Source: Myxococcales bacterium
GTDB lineage: Bacteria > Myxococcota_A > Polyangia > Polyangiales > Ga0077539
Direction of reading: 5' to 3'
Assembly: GCA_013298625.1 (NCBI GenBank)
Contig: JAAFIF010000062.1
Location: 1-59,828 of the forward strand
DNA length: 59,828 bases
Below the pieces are notes generated by a model, which was not told the origin of the DNA, searched no databases, and was given only the letters and a program-made list of their open reading frames with translations. Below are positions 46,437-54,483 of the stretch, piece after piece; within the stretch, counting starts at the first letter, position 1; every line of letters begins with the position of its first letter. Position numbers and translations under genes: made by a program.

Positions 46437-48374
46437 CTACGCAGGGCTCGTGGCCGGAAGCAGCCTTCGCGCAGCGTCGGCCATCGAGCGCGCGTCGTCG
46501 TCGCGACCAAACGCGCGGTAGAGCGAGGCGAGCAGCGAGAGGGCCGCGGCTTCGCCTGCGGAGTCGTTGCGCTGCCTCGCGATGGCGAGCCCCGAGACGC
46601 ACGAGCGCACCGCGCGCTGCGCGTCGCCCGACGCCGCCTGGGCCAGCGCTGCGGTGAGCTGGAGCTTCGAAGAGGACTCGTCTGCGCTCGCGGCGGTGAG
46701 CTGCACTGCGCGCTGAGAGTTTCCGCGGACGAGCTCGGCGAGCGCCCGCAGCCGCGAGGCGCCGTCGCTGTCGTCGCGGCTCTCGAGCTGCGCGGCCGCC
46801 GCTTCGAGCGCGAAGGGATCGAACGTGCGGACCTTGCTCGGCCGCGCGCGGGCGCCGACGGCTTCGAAGGTGACGGCGGGTCCGAGCGCGCTCATCGTGG
46901 CGCGGATGGTCGCTGCGATCTCGGGCTGATCCGAGTCGCGCGCGGCGAGCACGAGGTAGCGCAGCGCCGAGGCGTGCGCGCCGGCGTCGAGCGCCGAGCG
47001 CGCGGCCTGCGCGAAGGCGAGCGCTGCGTCGCGGGGGCGATCGACGGAGAGAAATCGCTCAGCCTGCGCGGCGTGCGCGGCCGCTCCGCACTCGAGCAGC
47101 TTGAGCGCTCGCGCGTTGGCTGCGCCGATGGCCCGCCGAACGGACTCGTCGATGCGGATGCGATCGTCCGCGTGGTGCACGAGCGCGAGCCTCGCGAGCC
47201 GGTCGAGCGAGGCCTCAGGCGAGCCCGTAAAGAGCCCTCGCAACAGCGCGTGCGCGGTCGGCGTGCTGCGCCCGTCGTTGAGCGCGCAGAGCGCCCGAAG
47301 CGCCTCGCGAAGCGCTTCGGGCAGATCGTGGATGCGCGCCGAGACGAGGTCCGCCGGGCGATTCGCAGGTTTGAGCGACCGCCGCGCGCGCAAGCTCCAT
47401 CCGTCCTTGTCGCGCACGACGGTGCCGAGCTGGACTGCGGCGCGGACGGCTTCGACGATCTTGCCCGGCAGAAAGCCGCCGCGGCGCGCGAGGAGCTTGT
47501 CGATCGCCGCGTCGTGGGCGCCCTCGAGCATCACTTGCACGAGCGCTCGCGCGTCGTAGTCGCGCAGCGGGCCGACGGTGATCCCCTCGGGCGGCGCGCG
47601 CAGCGGCAGGTCGAACTCGTCGCTGATGCGCACGATCACCGGGCGCTTCGCGGCGATGCGCTCGATCGCCTTCGCGAAGCTCTCGGCGTGCGCCTTGGAG
47701 ACGGGGTCGGCGATCACCCACGCGTCCGCGGGGCAGCGCTCGAGCGCGCGCTCGAAGGCTGCCAGACCGCCCGCGATGATGTCTCCCGGAAGATAAAACG
47801 CAGGGACCGCCGCTTGCGTCGCGGCCTCTTCGATGAGCCTCGCGGCGCCTGCGCCGGGCACGGCGCGCACGATCACAGGGCTGCCTCGGTTGAGCGCCCC
47901 GGTCAGCGCGCTGAGCTCGCGCTGCCTCGCGATGAACGCTGGCCGCGTCGGCAGCTCGTGCACGAGCTCTCTGCACGCGTGGCGATCCGCTGCGCGCGGA
48001 GCGAGCGCCGCCGCTGCGCAGGGCAAGCTCCAGCCGTCGCGCACCTTCGGGCGCACCAACACCAGCTCGTGCTCGAGCCGCAGCCGCGAGTCGTAGTCGA
48101 CCAGCAGCTCTCCCTCTGCCGCTGCGCACGCCAGCGCCGCCGCGCGGAGCCTCGCTTCGGTGGGCGAGTCGCCTTCGAGCGCGACCGCACCGGCCAGGCC
48201 CTGGTGCACCGTGGGCAGCAGCCGCGCGAGCCGCTCGGCGGCGTCCGACGGCCTGAGCGTCTCGAACAAGAACGCTTCGAGGCTGTCGACCCAGCCGCTC
48301 GGCGAACCGAGCACGGCGCGCGCCTCGACCAACGCGTCTTCGGCCCCCCTGAGTGCGACGATCCAGCAATCCAT
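46437..48374 (-). CDS. Degenerate STAND/AAA-like protein with TPR region
   Basis: 645 residues. Residues about 146-185 follow the usual start of STAND/AAA modules in regulators (FIARQRELSALTGAL), but the P-loop reads AVPGAGAARL (171-180), so the Lys and Ser/Thr needed for ATP are gone. The N-terminal 140 residues resemble the tail of a class III nucleotide cyclase but are not convincing. The C-terminal ~230 residues are helical TPR-like. It starts 16 nt after pspA on the same strand, so it may be a regulator or adaptor linked to PspA. Probably ATP-independent. Confidence 0.75.
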   Translation of the reverse strand: MDCWIVALRGAEDALVEARAVLGSPSGWVDSLEAFLFETLRPSDAAERLARLLPTVHQGLAGAVALEGDSPTEARLRAAALACAAAEGELLVDYDSRLRLEHELVLVRPKVRDGWSLPCAAAALAPRAADRHACRELVHELPTRPAFIARQRELSALTGALNRGSPVIVRAVPGAGAARLIEEAATQAAVPAFYLPGDIIAGGLAAFERALERCPADAWVIADPVSKAHAESFAKAIERIAAKRPVIVRISDEFDLPLRAPPEGITVGPLRDYDARALVQVMLEGAHDAAIDKLLARRGGFLPGKIVEAVRAAVQLGTVVRDKDGWSLRARRSLKPANRPADLVSARIHDLPEALREALRALCALNDGRSTPTAHALLRGLFTGSPEASLDRLARLALVHHADDRIRIDESVRRAIGAANARALKLLECGAAAHAAQAERFLSVDRPRDAALAFAQAARSALDAGAHASALRYLVLAARDSDQPEIAATIRATMSALGPAVTFEAVGARARPSKVRTFDPFALEAAAAQLESRDDSDGASRLRALAELVRGNSQRAVQLTAASADESSSKLQLTAALAQAASGDAQRAVRSCVSGLAIARQRNDSAGEAAALSLLASLYRAFGRDDDARSMADAARRLLPATSPA

Positions 48375-48390
48375 GCGCAGGGCGAAGAGA

Positions 48391-49071
48391 TTACTTCTTC
48401 AGCCGTGCTTTGAGTGCGGCGATCTCGTCGTCCAACTGGTCTTTCTTTTCGCCCTTCTCGAGCTTGCGAAACCGGTCTTCGAGGTCCGCCTTCTTCGGGT
48501 CTTCGAGCAGGTCGTGCGCCTCGGCTTCGGCCTCGAGGTTCTCGATTTTGTCCTGCATCTCTTTGAGCCGGGCGAGGGCCGGCGTGGCCGCGCCCGACGA
48601 GTCGCCGAGGGCGTCGGTGCCAGGGGTCGTGCGCGAGCGAGCCACCGCGGCGGCGAGCGACGAGCGACGAGCCTTGAGCTCCTCGACCTTCTTCTCCATC
48701 GCGTCGATCGAGCTCTTGATCTCCTCGGCGTACGTGGCTTGCTGTCCGCGCAGGCGATCCGCTTCGACCGCGTCCGCCTCAGACTTCTTCTTGCGGCGCA
48801 GCCCTTCGCGGGCGAGGTCCTCGTCGCCGTGCTCGAGGGCGAGCATCGCTTTGCGCTCCCACTCCTCGGACTCTTTGACGTGGTCGGCGACCTTGCGCTC
48901 GAGCTGCTTGACCGAGGCGAGCGCTTGAACGTGCTCTTGCTTGGCCTTCTTGAGCTCGTCTTGCATGTCCTCGATGGTCTGAGCGATGACCTTCGCGGGG
49001 TCTTCTGCCTTGTCGATGAGGCTGTTGACGTTGGCTTTGAGCGAGCGGGCGAAGCGGTCCAGGATCCCCAT
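48391..49071 (-). CDS. pspA: PspA/IM30-family membrane-stress protein
   Basis: 226 residues from the ATG at 49071 (MGILDRFARSLKANVNSLID), with GGAGG at 49083-49087. The frame extends to 49122, but the family start is MGI. PspA proteins form ESCRT-III-like coats on stressed inner membranes. The helical domain has the expected pattern (LIDKAEDPAKVIAQTIEDMQ at the start), long coiled coils to ~150, and a Glu/Lys-rich final helix. It is followed closely by the degenerate ATPase-like gene, not by pspBC. No clear -24/-12 site was found upstream, although E. coli pspA is sigma-54 dependent. Confidence 0.9.
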   Translation of the reverse strand: MGILDRFARSLKANVNSLIDKAEDPAKVIAQTIEDMQDELKKAKQEHVQALASVKQLERKVADHVKESEEWERKAMLALEHGDEDLAREGLRRKKKSEADAVEADRLRGQQATYAEEIKSSIDAMEKKVEELKARRSSLAAAVARSRTTPGTDALGDSSGAATPALARLKEMQDKIENLEAEAEAHDLLEDPKKADLEDRFRKLEKGEKKDQLDDEIAALKARLKK

Positions 49072-49233
49072 GTGAGCGACAACCTCCAGAGGCGTTGCGG
49101 GCGTTTGAAAGCACTCTAGCACGTCCGGGCAGAGACACCCGCCGCGCGAAATCCATGCGTTCTCGCGAAATCGTCGGCGCCGAAGAGTCCGTATCGCGCG
49201 CGAGGCGACTGTGCCATCATCGCGCGCCCTACG
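49072..49233. promoter_or_regulatory. Divergent promoter region between pspA and epimerase
   Basis: 162 bp. On the minus strand a TG-C-TAGAGT extended -10-like element lies about 50 nt before the pspA ATG, and GGAGG 11 nt before it. On the plus strand, the epimerase has no recognisable ribosome site near its ATG and could be leaderless. TGGCAC is present on the minus strand but lacks the matching TTGC at -12, so I do not call a sigma-54 promoter. Confidence 0.35.
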
Positions 49234-50202
49234 ATGCTCTCAGGACAACGAATCTTTCTCACCGGCGGCGCGGGCTTCATCGGCACCGGCCTCGTTCGAC
49301 GACTCAGCGAGAACAACGAATGCGTGGTGTACGACCTGCTTCGCCGCAACGCGCTCGCGGCGGCGGGGCTCGACAAGCACCCCAACGTGAAGCTCGTTCA
49401 AGGCGACGTTCGTGACTACAACGCCATGGCCGAAGCCATGAAGGGCTGCGACTACGTCGTGCACCTCGCGTCGATCGCGGGCGTCGACACGGTCCTCAAG
49501 AACCCCGTGCTCACCATGGAGATCGCGCTCGAAGGCACGATGAACGCGCTGCGCGCCGCGCACAAGCAGGGCGGCTGCAAGCGCTTCGTCGACTTCAGCA
49601 CGTCCGAAGTGTTCGGCACGCACGCCTACCGCGTGAGCGAAGGCGACGCCACCAAGCTCGGCGCCGTCGGCGAAGCGCGCTGGACGTACGCCGTCGCCAA
49701 GCTCGCGACCGAGCACCTCGCGCACAACTATCACAAGCAGTTCGGCGTCCCGACGGTGAGCATCCGTCCGTTCAACATCTACGGGCCGGGCCAGGTCGGC
49801 GAGGGCGCGGTCCACGCGTTCGTCACCCGCGCGATCAAGAACGAGACGATCAAGATCCACAACGACGGCGATCAGATCCGCGCGTGGTGCTACATCGACG
49901 ACATCGTCGACTCGATCTTGCTCTGCATGGAGAAGGACGAGGCCGTCGGCCAGGCCTTCAACATCGGCAACGCCCGCTCGTCGGTCACGATCTACCAGCT
50001 CGCCCGCCTCGTGGTGCGCCTCGCTGAGTCGCGCTCGGCCATCGAGTTCGTCCCGTGGAACTTCGCCGACGTCGAGCTGCGCATCCCCGACACCCGCAAG
50101 GCGCAAGAGCTCTTGGATTTTCGCGCGCAGGTCGACCTCGAGGACGGTCTGTTGCGCACCATCGCGTGGTACCGCGAGAAGCTCGCGCGCGAGGGGGCCT
50201 GA
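49234..50202 (+). CDS. NAD-dependent sugar-nucleotide epimerase/dehydratase
   Basis: 322 residues, extended SDR family. TGGAGFIG at 10-17 binds NAD. The catalytic triad region has STS near 122-124 and Y152-AVAK156. The C-terminal half carries substrate-site motifs (RPFNIYGPGQ, RAWCYIDDIVD, FNIGNARSSVTI). It resembles UDP-glucose/GlcNAc 4-epimerase-like or dTDP-sugar enzymes but the substrate is undetermined. No glycosyltransferases are adjacent. A TPR-like gene starts 3 nt after its stop, so the two are probably co-translated. Confidence 0.92.
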   Translation: MLSGQRIFLTGGAGFIGTGLVRRLSENNECVVYDLLRRNALAAAGLDKHPNVKLVQGDVRDYNAMAEAMKGCDYVVHLASIAGVDTVLKNPVLTMEIALEGTMNALRAAHKQGGCKRFVDFSTSEVFGTHAYRVSEGDATKLGAVGEARWTYAVAKLATEHLAHNYHKQFGVPTVSIRPFNIYGPGQVGEGAVHAFVTRAIKNETIKIHNDGDQIRAWCYIDDIVDSILLCMEKDEAVGQAFNIGNARSSVTIYQLARLVVRLAESRSAIEFVPWNFADVELRIPDTRKAQELLDFRAQVDLEDGLLRTIAWYREKLAREGA

Positions 50203-50205
50203 GGC

Positions 50206-51537
50206 GTGCGCGACCGCGACGACCGCCATATCGACCTCTCCGCGACGCGTGCAGACGGTTGGTACGAGCGCGTCGTCGCGAGCTTCGCCCCGCTCGAGCG
50301 CCTCGCCAACTACCTCGGTGACGGCCTCGTCGCCCTCGCGCTCGCTGCGGGATTTCGCATCGGCGCCGTGCAGAGCGACAAGCTCGCCGGCTCGGTGAGC
50401 GAGCTCACGTGGGTCCGCCAACGCGCCCCCATCGACTCGCCCGATGAAGCGAAGATCGAGCTCTCTGGCGATGTCACCAAGGGCTCTGTCGCCACGCTGC
50501 GCACCGCCGTGCTCGCCGCGCTCGTCGGCGACGCCGAGCCCACCGCGGCGATGCCCCAAAGCGACACGGACGCCAACGGCGTGCGCGCGTACGTGGGAGC
50601 CCGCACCCTGTTGCTGGCTCCGTTGTTCGGTCTCAGCCTGAGCGAGCTGCGCGTGAGCTCCGAAGGTGACGCGCGCGTGGTCGTCGCGCACGACGGCATC
50701 GAAGAGGTCGTCGCGCTCAAACAGCTGCGGCGCTTCTTGCGCCAGCGCGTCGTCGAGGTGCTGCAGGGCGAAGCCGGGCGCGGACAGGTCGCGATCGAGC
50801 TCGCGCAAGCGGACCTCGCCAAGGTCGCGCTCGACGAAGGCCGCCCCGAAGAAGCGGTCGCTCGCCTCGTCGCGTGGCTCGCGCCGCTCTCGGTGTTTCA
50901 TCGAACCGCCGAAGGACAAGCGCTCGATCGCACGACGCGCGCCCGGCTCGCGCGCGCGCTCGGCACGCTCGCCGAGGCGTTTTCGCAGCTGCACCGCCAC
51001 GACGAGCGCAACGAAGTGCTTCGGCTGTCGCTGCAGTACGCGCTCGACGGAGAGGCCGCGCCCGAGCTGTACCTCGCGCTCGCGCGCTCGATGCTCGACG
51101 AGAAGCGAGACTCCGAAGCGATCGGGCCCCTTCGCCGCGCGCTCGCGCTCGGCGCGGACGACGTGAAGGTGCTGCCCTTGCTCGGCCGCGCCTTCGTGCG
51201 CTCGGGCCGCGCGGCCGCCGCCCTCGGCTGCGCCCGCGCGCTGCGCGCCAAAGGCGCCGCGGACGACGCGCTCGAAGCGCTGCTTCGCTCGGCGCTCGGA
51301 CCGACGCTCGACGCGTACGACGATTGGATCGAGCGCGGTCGCATGGCCGAGCGCACCATCAGCATGCCCGCCCTCGTCGTCGCAGACGTCGTCGCCGCGA
51401 GCGAAGAGGCCTCGCGCGTCGATCACACGATCAACGAAGAGACCACGCGCATCGTCCTGCCCGCCGCGGCGCGGGAGGACACCGAGATCGACCGGCCCGT
51501 GATGGCCGTGGACGACGCCGGCGTCGACGATCGCTGA
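50206..51537 (+). CDS. TPR-like protein of unknown function
   Basis: 443 residues from GTG 50206, 3 nt after the epimerase. The N-terminal ~130 residues are mixed alpha/beta without a known motif. Residues about 195-370 are helical pairs of TPR type (AELAQ, LGRAFVRSGRAAAALGCARA). The end is acidic and unstructured, with TISMPALVVAD, a motif similar to those repeated in the Hsp70 spacer, and many Asp/Glu. No signal peptide or TM segment. Function unknown; tight linkage with the epimerase suggests a shared surface-polysaccharide or modification role. Confidence 0.72.
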   Translation: MRDRDDRHIDLSATRADGWYERVVASFAPLERLANYLGDGLVALALAAGFRIGAVQSDKLAGSVSELTWVRQRAPIDSPDEAKIELSGDVTKGSVATLRTAVLAALVGDAEPTAAMPQSDTDANGVRAYVGARTLLLAPLFGLSLSELRVSSEGDARVVVAHDGIEEVVALKQLRRFLRQRVVEVLQGEAGRGQVAIELAQADLAKVALDEGRPEEAVARLVAWLAPLSVFHRTAEGQALDRTTRARLARALGTLAEAFSQLHRHDERNEVLRLSLQYALDGEAAPELYLALARSMLDEKRDSEAIGPLRRALALGADDVKVLPLLGRAFVRSGRAAAALGCARALRAKGAADDALEALLRSALGPTLDAYDDWIERGRMAERTISMPALVVADVVAASEEASRVDHTINEETTRIVLPAAAREDTEIDRPVMAVDDAGVDDR

Positions 51538-51541
51538 GCGG

Positions 51542-51844
51542 TCAACGCAGCAAGCGGCACCCTTCGCGGGCAGAGATGTAGCGAGCGCGCGCGCCCCACG
51601 CGAGGACCGCCTGCGCCTCGACCTCGCGTCGCTCGCGGTCGACGCGCACCGTGCGAAGGTTGGGGCTCGCCCTGGTAAATCGCAGGCAAAACTGCTCGTC
51701 TTTGCGCATCACGAAGACGCACGAGCACATCTCTTTGGCCGCGTACGACGTGAGCAGCGCGAGGTCGTGGTTGTTGTACGGGCGAGGGTCGCCCGGGCAG
51801 CCGGCGAGCGCGAGCGTCACCGCGGCGAGGATCGTGCGCTTCAT
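51542..51844 (-). CDS. Small lipoprotein overlapping the serine hydrolase
   Basis: 100 residues from the ATG at 51844, which overlaps the stop of the upstream serine hydrolase (ATGA), so translation is probably coupled. Lipoprotein signal ends LALAGC. The mature part has a Cys pair (MCSCVF), basic and acidic residues, and ends CRLLR. No family recognised. Likely works with or near the hydrolase in the envelope. Confidence 0.7.
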   Translation of the reverse strand: MKRTILAAVTLALAGCPGDPRPYNNHDLALLTSYAAKEMCSCVFVMRKDEQFCLRFTRASPNLRTVRVDRERREVEAQAVLAWGARARYISAREGCRLLR

Positions 51845-52992
51845 CGAGCCACCTCCAGCGCGAGGTTGATGAACCGCGCGAACTCGAACACTCTCTCTCG
51901 GTCGTCGGCCATCCTCACGATCACCACGTCCCTCGACGGAACCACGGTGATCGACTGCCCCCAGTGCCCCCTCGCCGCAAACGCGTCCTCGGGCACCCCT
52001 GGCCAAGGCGTCGTGACGTTCTGCTCGGGGATGGGCTTGTTGAGCCAGAACTGACGGCCCTGCACGTCGTCGGCGTCCGCGTCGAGCCTGCGCATGCGGA
52101 TCGCAGGGTTGACCGCGGTGGACGCCGCGACCCAGCCGTCCGGGAGGATGCGCTGGTTGTTCCAGCAGCCGTCGCGGAGCAAGAAGTAGCCGAAGCGGGC
52201 AAAATCCCTGGGCGTCGCGTACCACCACGACGAGCCGACGGGCGTACCAGTGGCGTCGCGCTCGAGCGTCGCCGACGTGATCCCCAGCGGCTCGAACACG
52301 TGTCTCCACGGGTAGTCCGCGTCTTCGCCCGCCGCGGTGTACGCCCGATCCACCGCGCGCGAGAGCACGTTGGTGTCGCCCGACGAGTACATGTACGTCG
52401 TCCCTGGAGCGTCCCTCAGCGGGTGCCTCGCGACGAAGCTCGCCGCGTCCGCGCTCCCGACTCCGTAGAGCATCGCGAGCACCGAGCTCTCTTGGTTCGA
52501 CGCGTTCTCGTAGGTCTCGCGCCAGTTGAAACCCGTGGAGAATTCCAGGGTATTCTGGATCTTCACCGCGCACTGGCTCATCGGCAGGTACGGCATCCAG
52601 CGGCAGATCGAGTCGTCGATCGAGAGGTATCCGCGGCCGACCGCCACGCCCGTGAGCGTGTTCATCAGGCTCTTGGTCATGCTCCACGCGTAGTGCGGCT
52701 GATCCGCGGTCCAGCTGCGCGCGTAGCGCTCGTACACGAGCTGCCCGCGGTGAATGATCAGCACCGCGTCCGTGCGAATCCCCCGTCGCTCGTCGTCTTC
52801 GCCCGTGAGCGTAAACGCGTACTGCTCGAGCGCCGCGATCTCGGTCGCTCGCTGCGCGGCCACCTCGCTCGCGCGCGAAGGCCACTCGGCCGAAGGGTAC
52901 GTCACCGACGCCGGACACGCGCTCTGCGCCGCGGACAACGCGCTCGTCGTCGTCACGATCAGCAGAGAAATCGCAGGAAATACTCGCTTCAT
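51841..52992 (-). CDS. Exported serine hydrolase, beta-lactamase/esterase (class C) family
   Basis: 383 residues from the ATG at 52992 (MKRVFPAISLLIVTTTSALS, signal peptide). The catalytic S104-M-T-K107 is intact. The second motif is Y202-S-S-G, with Ser in place of the Asn of class C YxN. The third site is GHWGQ (342-346) in place of KTG. This set is typical of the 6-aminohexanoate hydrolase/EstB branch rather than of a true beta-lactamase. Exported, substrate unknown. It lies 30 nt downstream of a membrane protein and overlaps a small lipoprotein by 4 bp. Confidence 0.88.
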   Translation of the reverse strand: MKRVFPAISLLIVTTTSALSAAQSACPASVTYPSAEWPSRASEVAAQRATEIAALEQYAFTLTGEDDERRGIRTDAVLIIHRGQLVYERYARSWTADQPHYAWSMTKSLMNTLTGVAVGRGYLSIDDSICRWMPYLPMSQCAVKIQNTLEFSTGFNWRETYENASNQESSVLAMLYGVGSADAASFVARHPLRDAPGTTYMYSSGDTNVLSRAVDRAYTAAGEDADYPWRHVFEPLGITSATLERDATGTPVGSSWWYATPRDFARFGYFLLRDGCWNNQRILPDGWVAASTAVNPAIRMRRLDADADDVQGRQFWLNKPIPEQNVTTPWPGVPEDAFAARGHWGQSITVVPSRDVVIVRMADDRERVFEFARFINLALEVAR

Positions 52993-53022
52993 GACGGGTT
53001 TGATGGCTCCGTTGATCATGGC

Positions 53023-53718
53023 TCAGAAGCTCCCCGAGATGACTGGCACCACCAGCGCCCCGCTGGCCATCGCTTGCGGAGCCAACGCCCTCGCGTCGAG
53101 CGCTGCGCGAACGAGCGGCGCGCGGTCCGCAGGCACCACCGCCATCGGCGCGCGTCGCGCGCTTCGTGTACTCGCACGCGGCGACGTCGGAGGCCTGCGC
53201 GTCACCCACGAGAGCGTCACCGCCACCGAGGGCAAGAGCACCGACTCGACCAGCGTGAAGAGCGCGAGGTTCGCGGGGTTTCCGTACCAGACGCCCGAGA
53301 GCGCGCCCACCGCCAGCGCGCCCCAGTGCACCGGCAGCGTCGCGAAGATCGTCGGCCAGAGATTGTAGCGGCCCGGCTCGTGGAGGTTCATCGCGAGCAC
53401 CGCGAGGCCGTGCGCCGCGAAGGGCGGCGCGAAGCCGAGCCACAACAGCGCTGGAATGCCTCCGCCCAGCAAATCAGGCGACAACCTCGTCATGGCGTTG
53501 GCCAGTCCGATGCTTGTCGGGACGGCGATGACCGTGGCTGCCACGGACGCGGCGATGCCGTCGACGATGGTGATCGGCTCGGTCCTCGGGTTGCTCTCGG
53601 CCGCGAGCGAGACCCTCGGGTCCGCGCCAGGCGATCGAGCGTCGGCGCGCTGCGCAAGCGCGCTCGGTGTACACAGCGCCAGCGCTGTAGCGACGATGAA
53701 GGGACGCACGAGCGTCAT
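53023..53718 (-). CDS. Exported membrane protein of unknown function
   Basis: 231 residues from the ATG at 53718 (MTLVRPFIVATALALCTPSA). A signal peptide ends near ALAQ, then about four hydrophobic stretches (about 50-66, 82-105, 115-140, 145-165). The end is an Arg/Ala-rich tail finishing SGSF. The longer open frame to 53988 looks random. It belongs to the minus-strand cluster with the serine hydrolase and the small lipoprotein, suggesting a joint envelope function. Divergent from the Cys/His membrane protein gene across 61 bp. Confidence 0.68.
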   Translation of the reverse strand: MTLVRPFIVATALALCTPSALAQRADARSPGADPRVSLAAESNPRTEPITIVDGIAASVAATVIAVPTSIGLANAMTRLSPDLLGGGIPALLWLGFAPPFAAHGLAVLAMNLHEPGRYNLWPTIFATLPVHWGALAVGALSGVWYGNPANLALFTLVESVLLPSVAVTLSWVTRRPPTSPRASTRSARRAPMAVVPADRAPLVRAALDARALAPQAMASGALVVPVISGSF

Positions 53719-53779
53719 TGTGGACCGCGCTTGGGGGTGTGTGGAAGCGCCGACCCGATCGCTGCGATACTGCCCCGTC

Positions 53780-54208
53780 GTGAGCGTCGCGGTGTTGCGT
53801 TGGTTGTGGACCTGGGTCGCGCCGCTGGTGCTTCCGTGGGTGCTGTTGGTCGCCGTGGTCGCGTGGCCGCCGGCCGCGCCGATCGGCCGTCGCGCGATCC
53901 CGCAAGAAGCCCGCCGCGCCGATCGCTGCACGTGGGCGTGCCACAACCACCGTTGTTCGCATCGCCCCGCGCTGCCCGCGGTGATCACTGGCGATCGCTA
54001 CCTCTTCGGCGCCACCATCCGCGGCCTCTACGCGCTCGGAGCGCTCTTCTCGCGCGACCGCTTTCGGGGCTACGGGATCGCCAACATCGTCGTGTTCTGC
54101 CTCGCGTGGCCCGCGCTCATGTACGCGCTCTGGGTCTCGGTCTGGCGCCAGCGCTGGCGCATCGTCTGGCTCGAGGCCCAGCTCGAAGCCTCGCGAGGCG
54201 GGCGATGA
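53780..54208 (+). CDS. Small membrane protein with Cys/His cluster
   Basis: 142 residues from GTG 53780. One long hydrophobic segment (about 10-32) is followed by a loop with C50-TWA-C54-H55-N-H57-R-C59-S-H61, then two further hydrophobic segments (about 75-90 and 100-122) and a helical, charged end. The Cys/His cluster could bind a metal; C-x3-C-H is also reminiscent of variant haem motifs, although no such family is known to me here. It overlaps the next gene by 4 bp (ATGA). Confidence 0.68.
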   Translation: MSVAVLRWLWTWVAPLVLPWVLLVAVVAWPPAAPIGRRAIPQEARRADRCTWACHNHRCSHRPALPAVITGDRYLFGATIRGLYALGALFSRDRFRGYGIANIVVFCLAWPALMYALWVSVWRQRWRIVWLEAQLEASRGGR

Positions 54209-54483
54209 TCGACGCGATCGGCATGGGTTTGTATGCGGTCTGCGTGGACTTCATGATCCGTTTCGCGAACGCGTTGCATATGACCTATCGAGACGCCAAC
54301 GCGTCGCTGTTCTTTCTCTTGTGGCCCGCGGTCACCGTCACGCTCGCCGTCGTTCGCGCCCGCCAGCGGCGCACGCTCGCGAAGCTCGAAGCCGAGCTCG
54401 ACGCGGCGATGAAGCCCGCTGCCAACGGCTCGATCGACGCCGTGGCTACCGTTGATCCAGCGCGGCGAACAGCGCCTCGCTGA
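54205..54483 (+). CDS. Small membrane protein, coupled to upstream gene
   Basis: 92 residues; the ATG at 54205 overlaps the upstream stop as ATGA. Two hydrophobic segments (about 5-22 and 35-52) and a charged helical end (RTLAKLEAELDAAMK). This helix resembles the tail of the upstream protein (WRIVWLEAQLEASRGGR), suggesting that the pair forms a complex. The 3' end overlaps the convergent gene by 38 bp. Confidence 0.65.
   Translation: MIDAIGMGLYAVCVDFMIRFANALHMTYRDANASLFFLLWPAVTVTLAVVRARQRRTLAKLEAELDAAMKPAANGSIDAVATVDPARRTAPR

Noticed and set aside
49190..49233. TGGCAC on the minus strand as a sigma-54 promoter of pspA
   Set aside because: The required TTGC at the proper spacing is missing.
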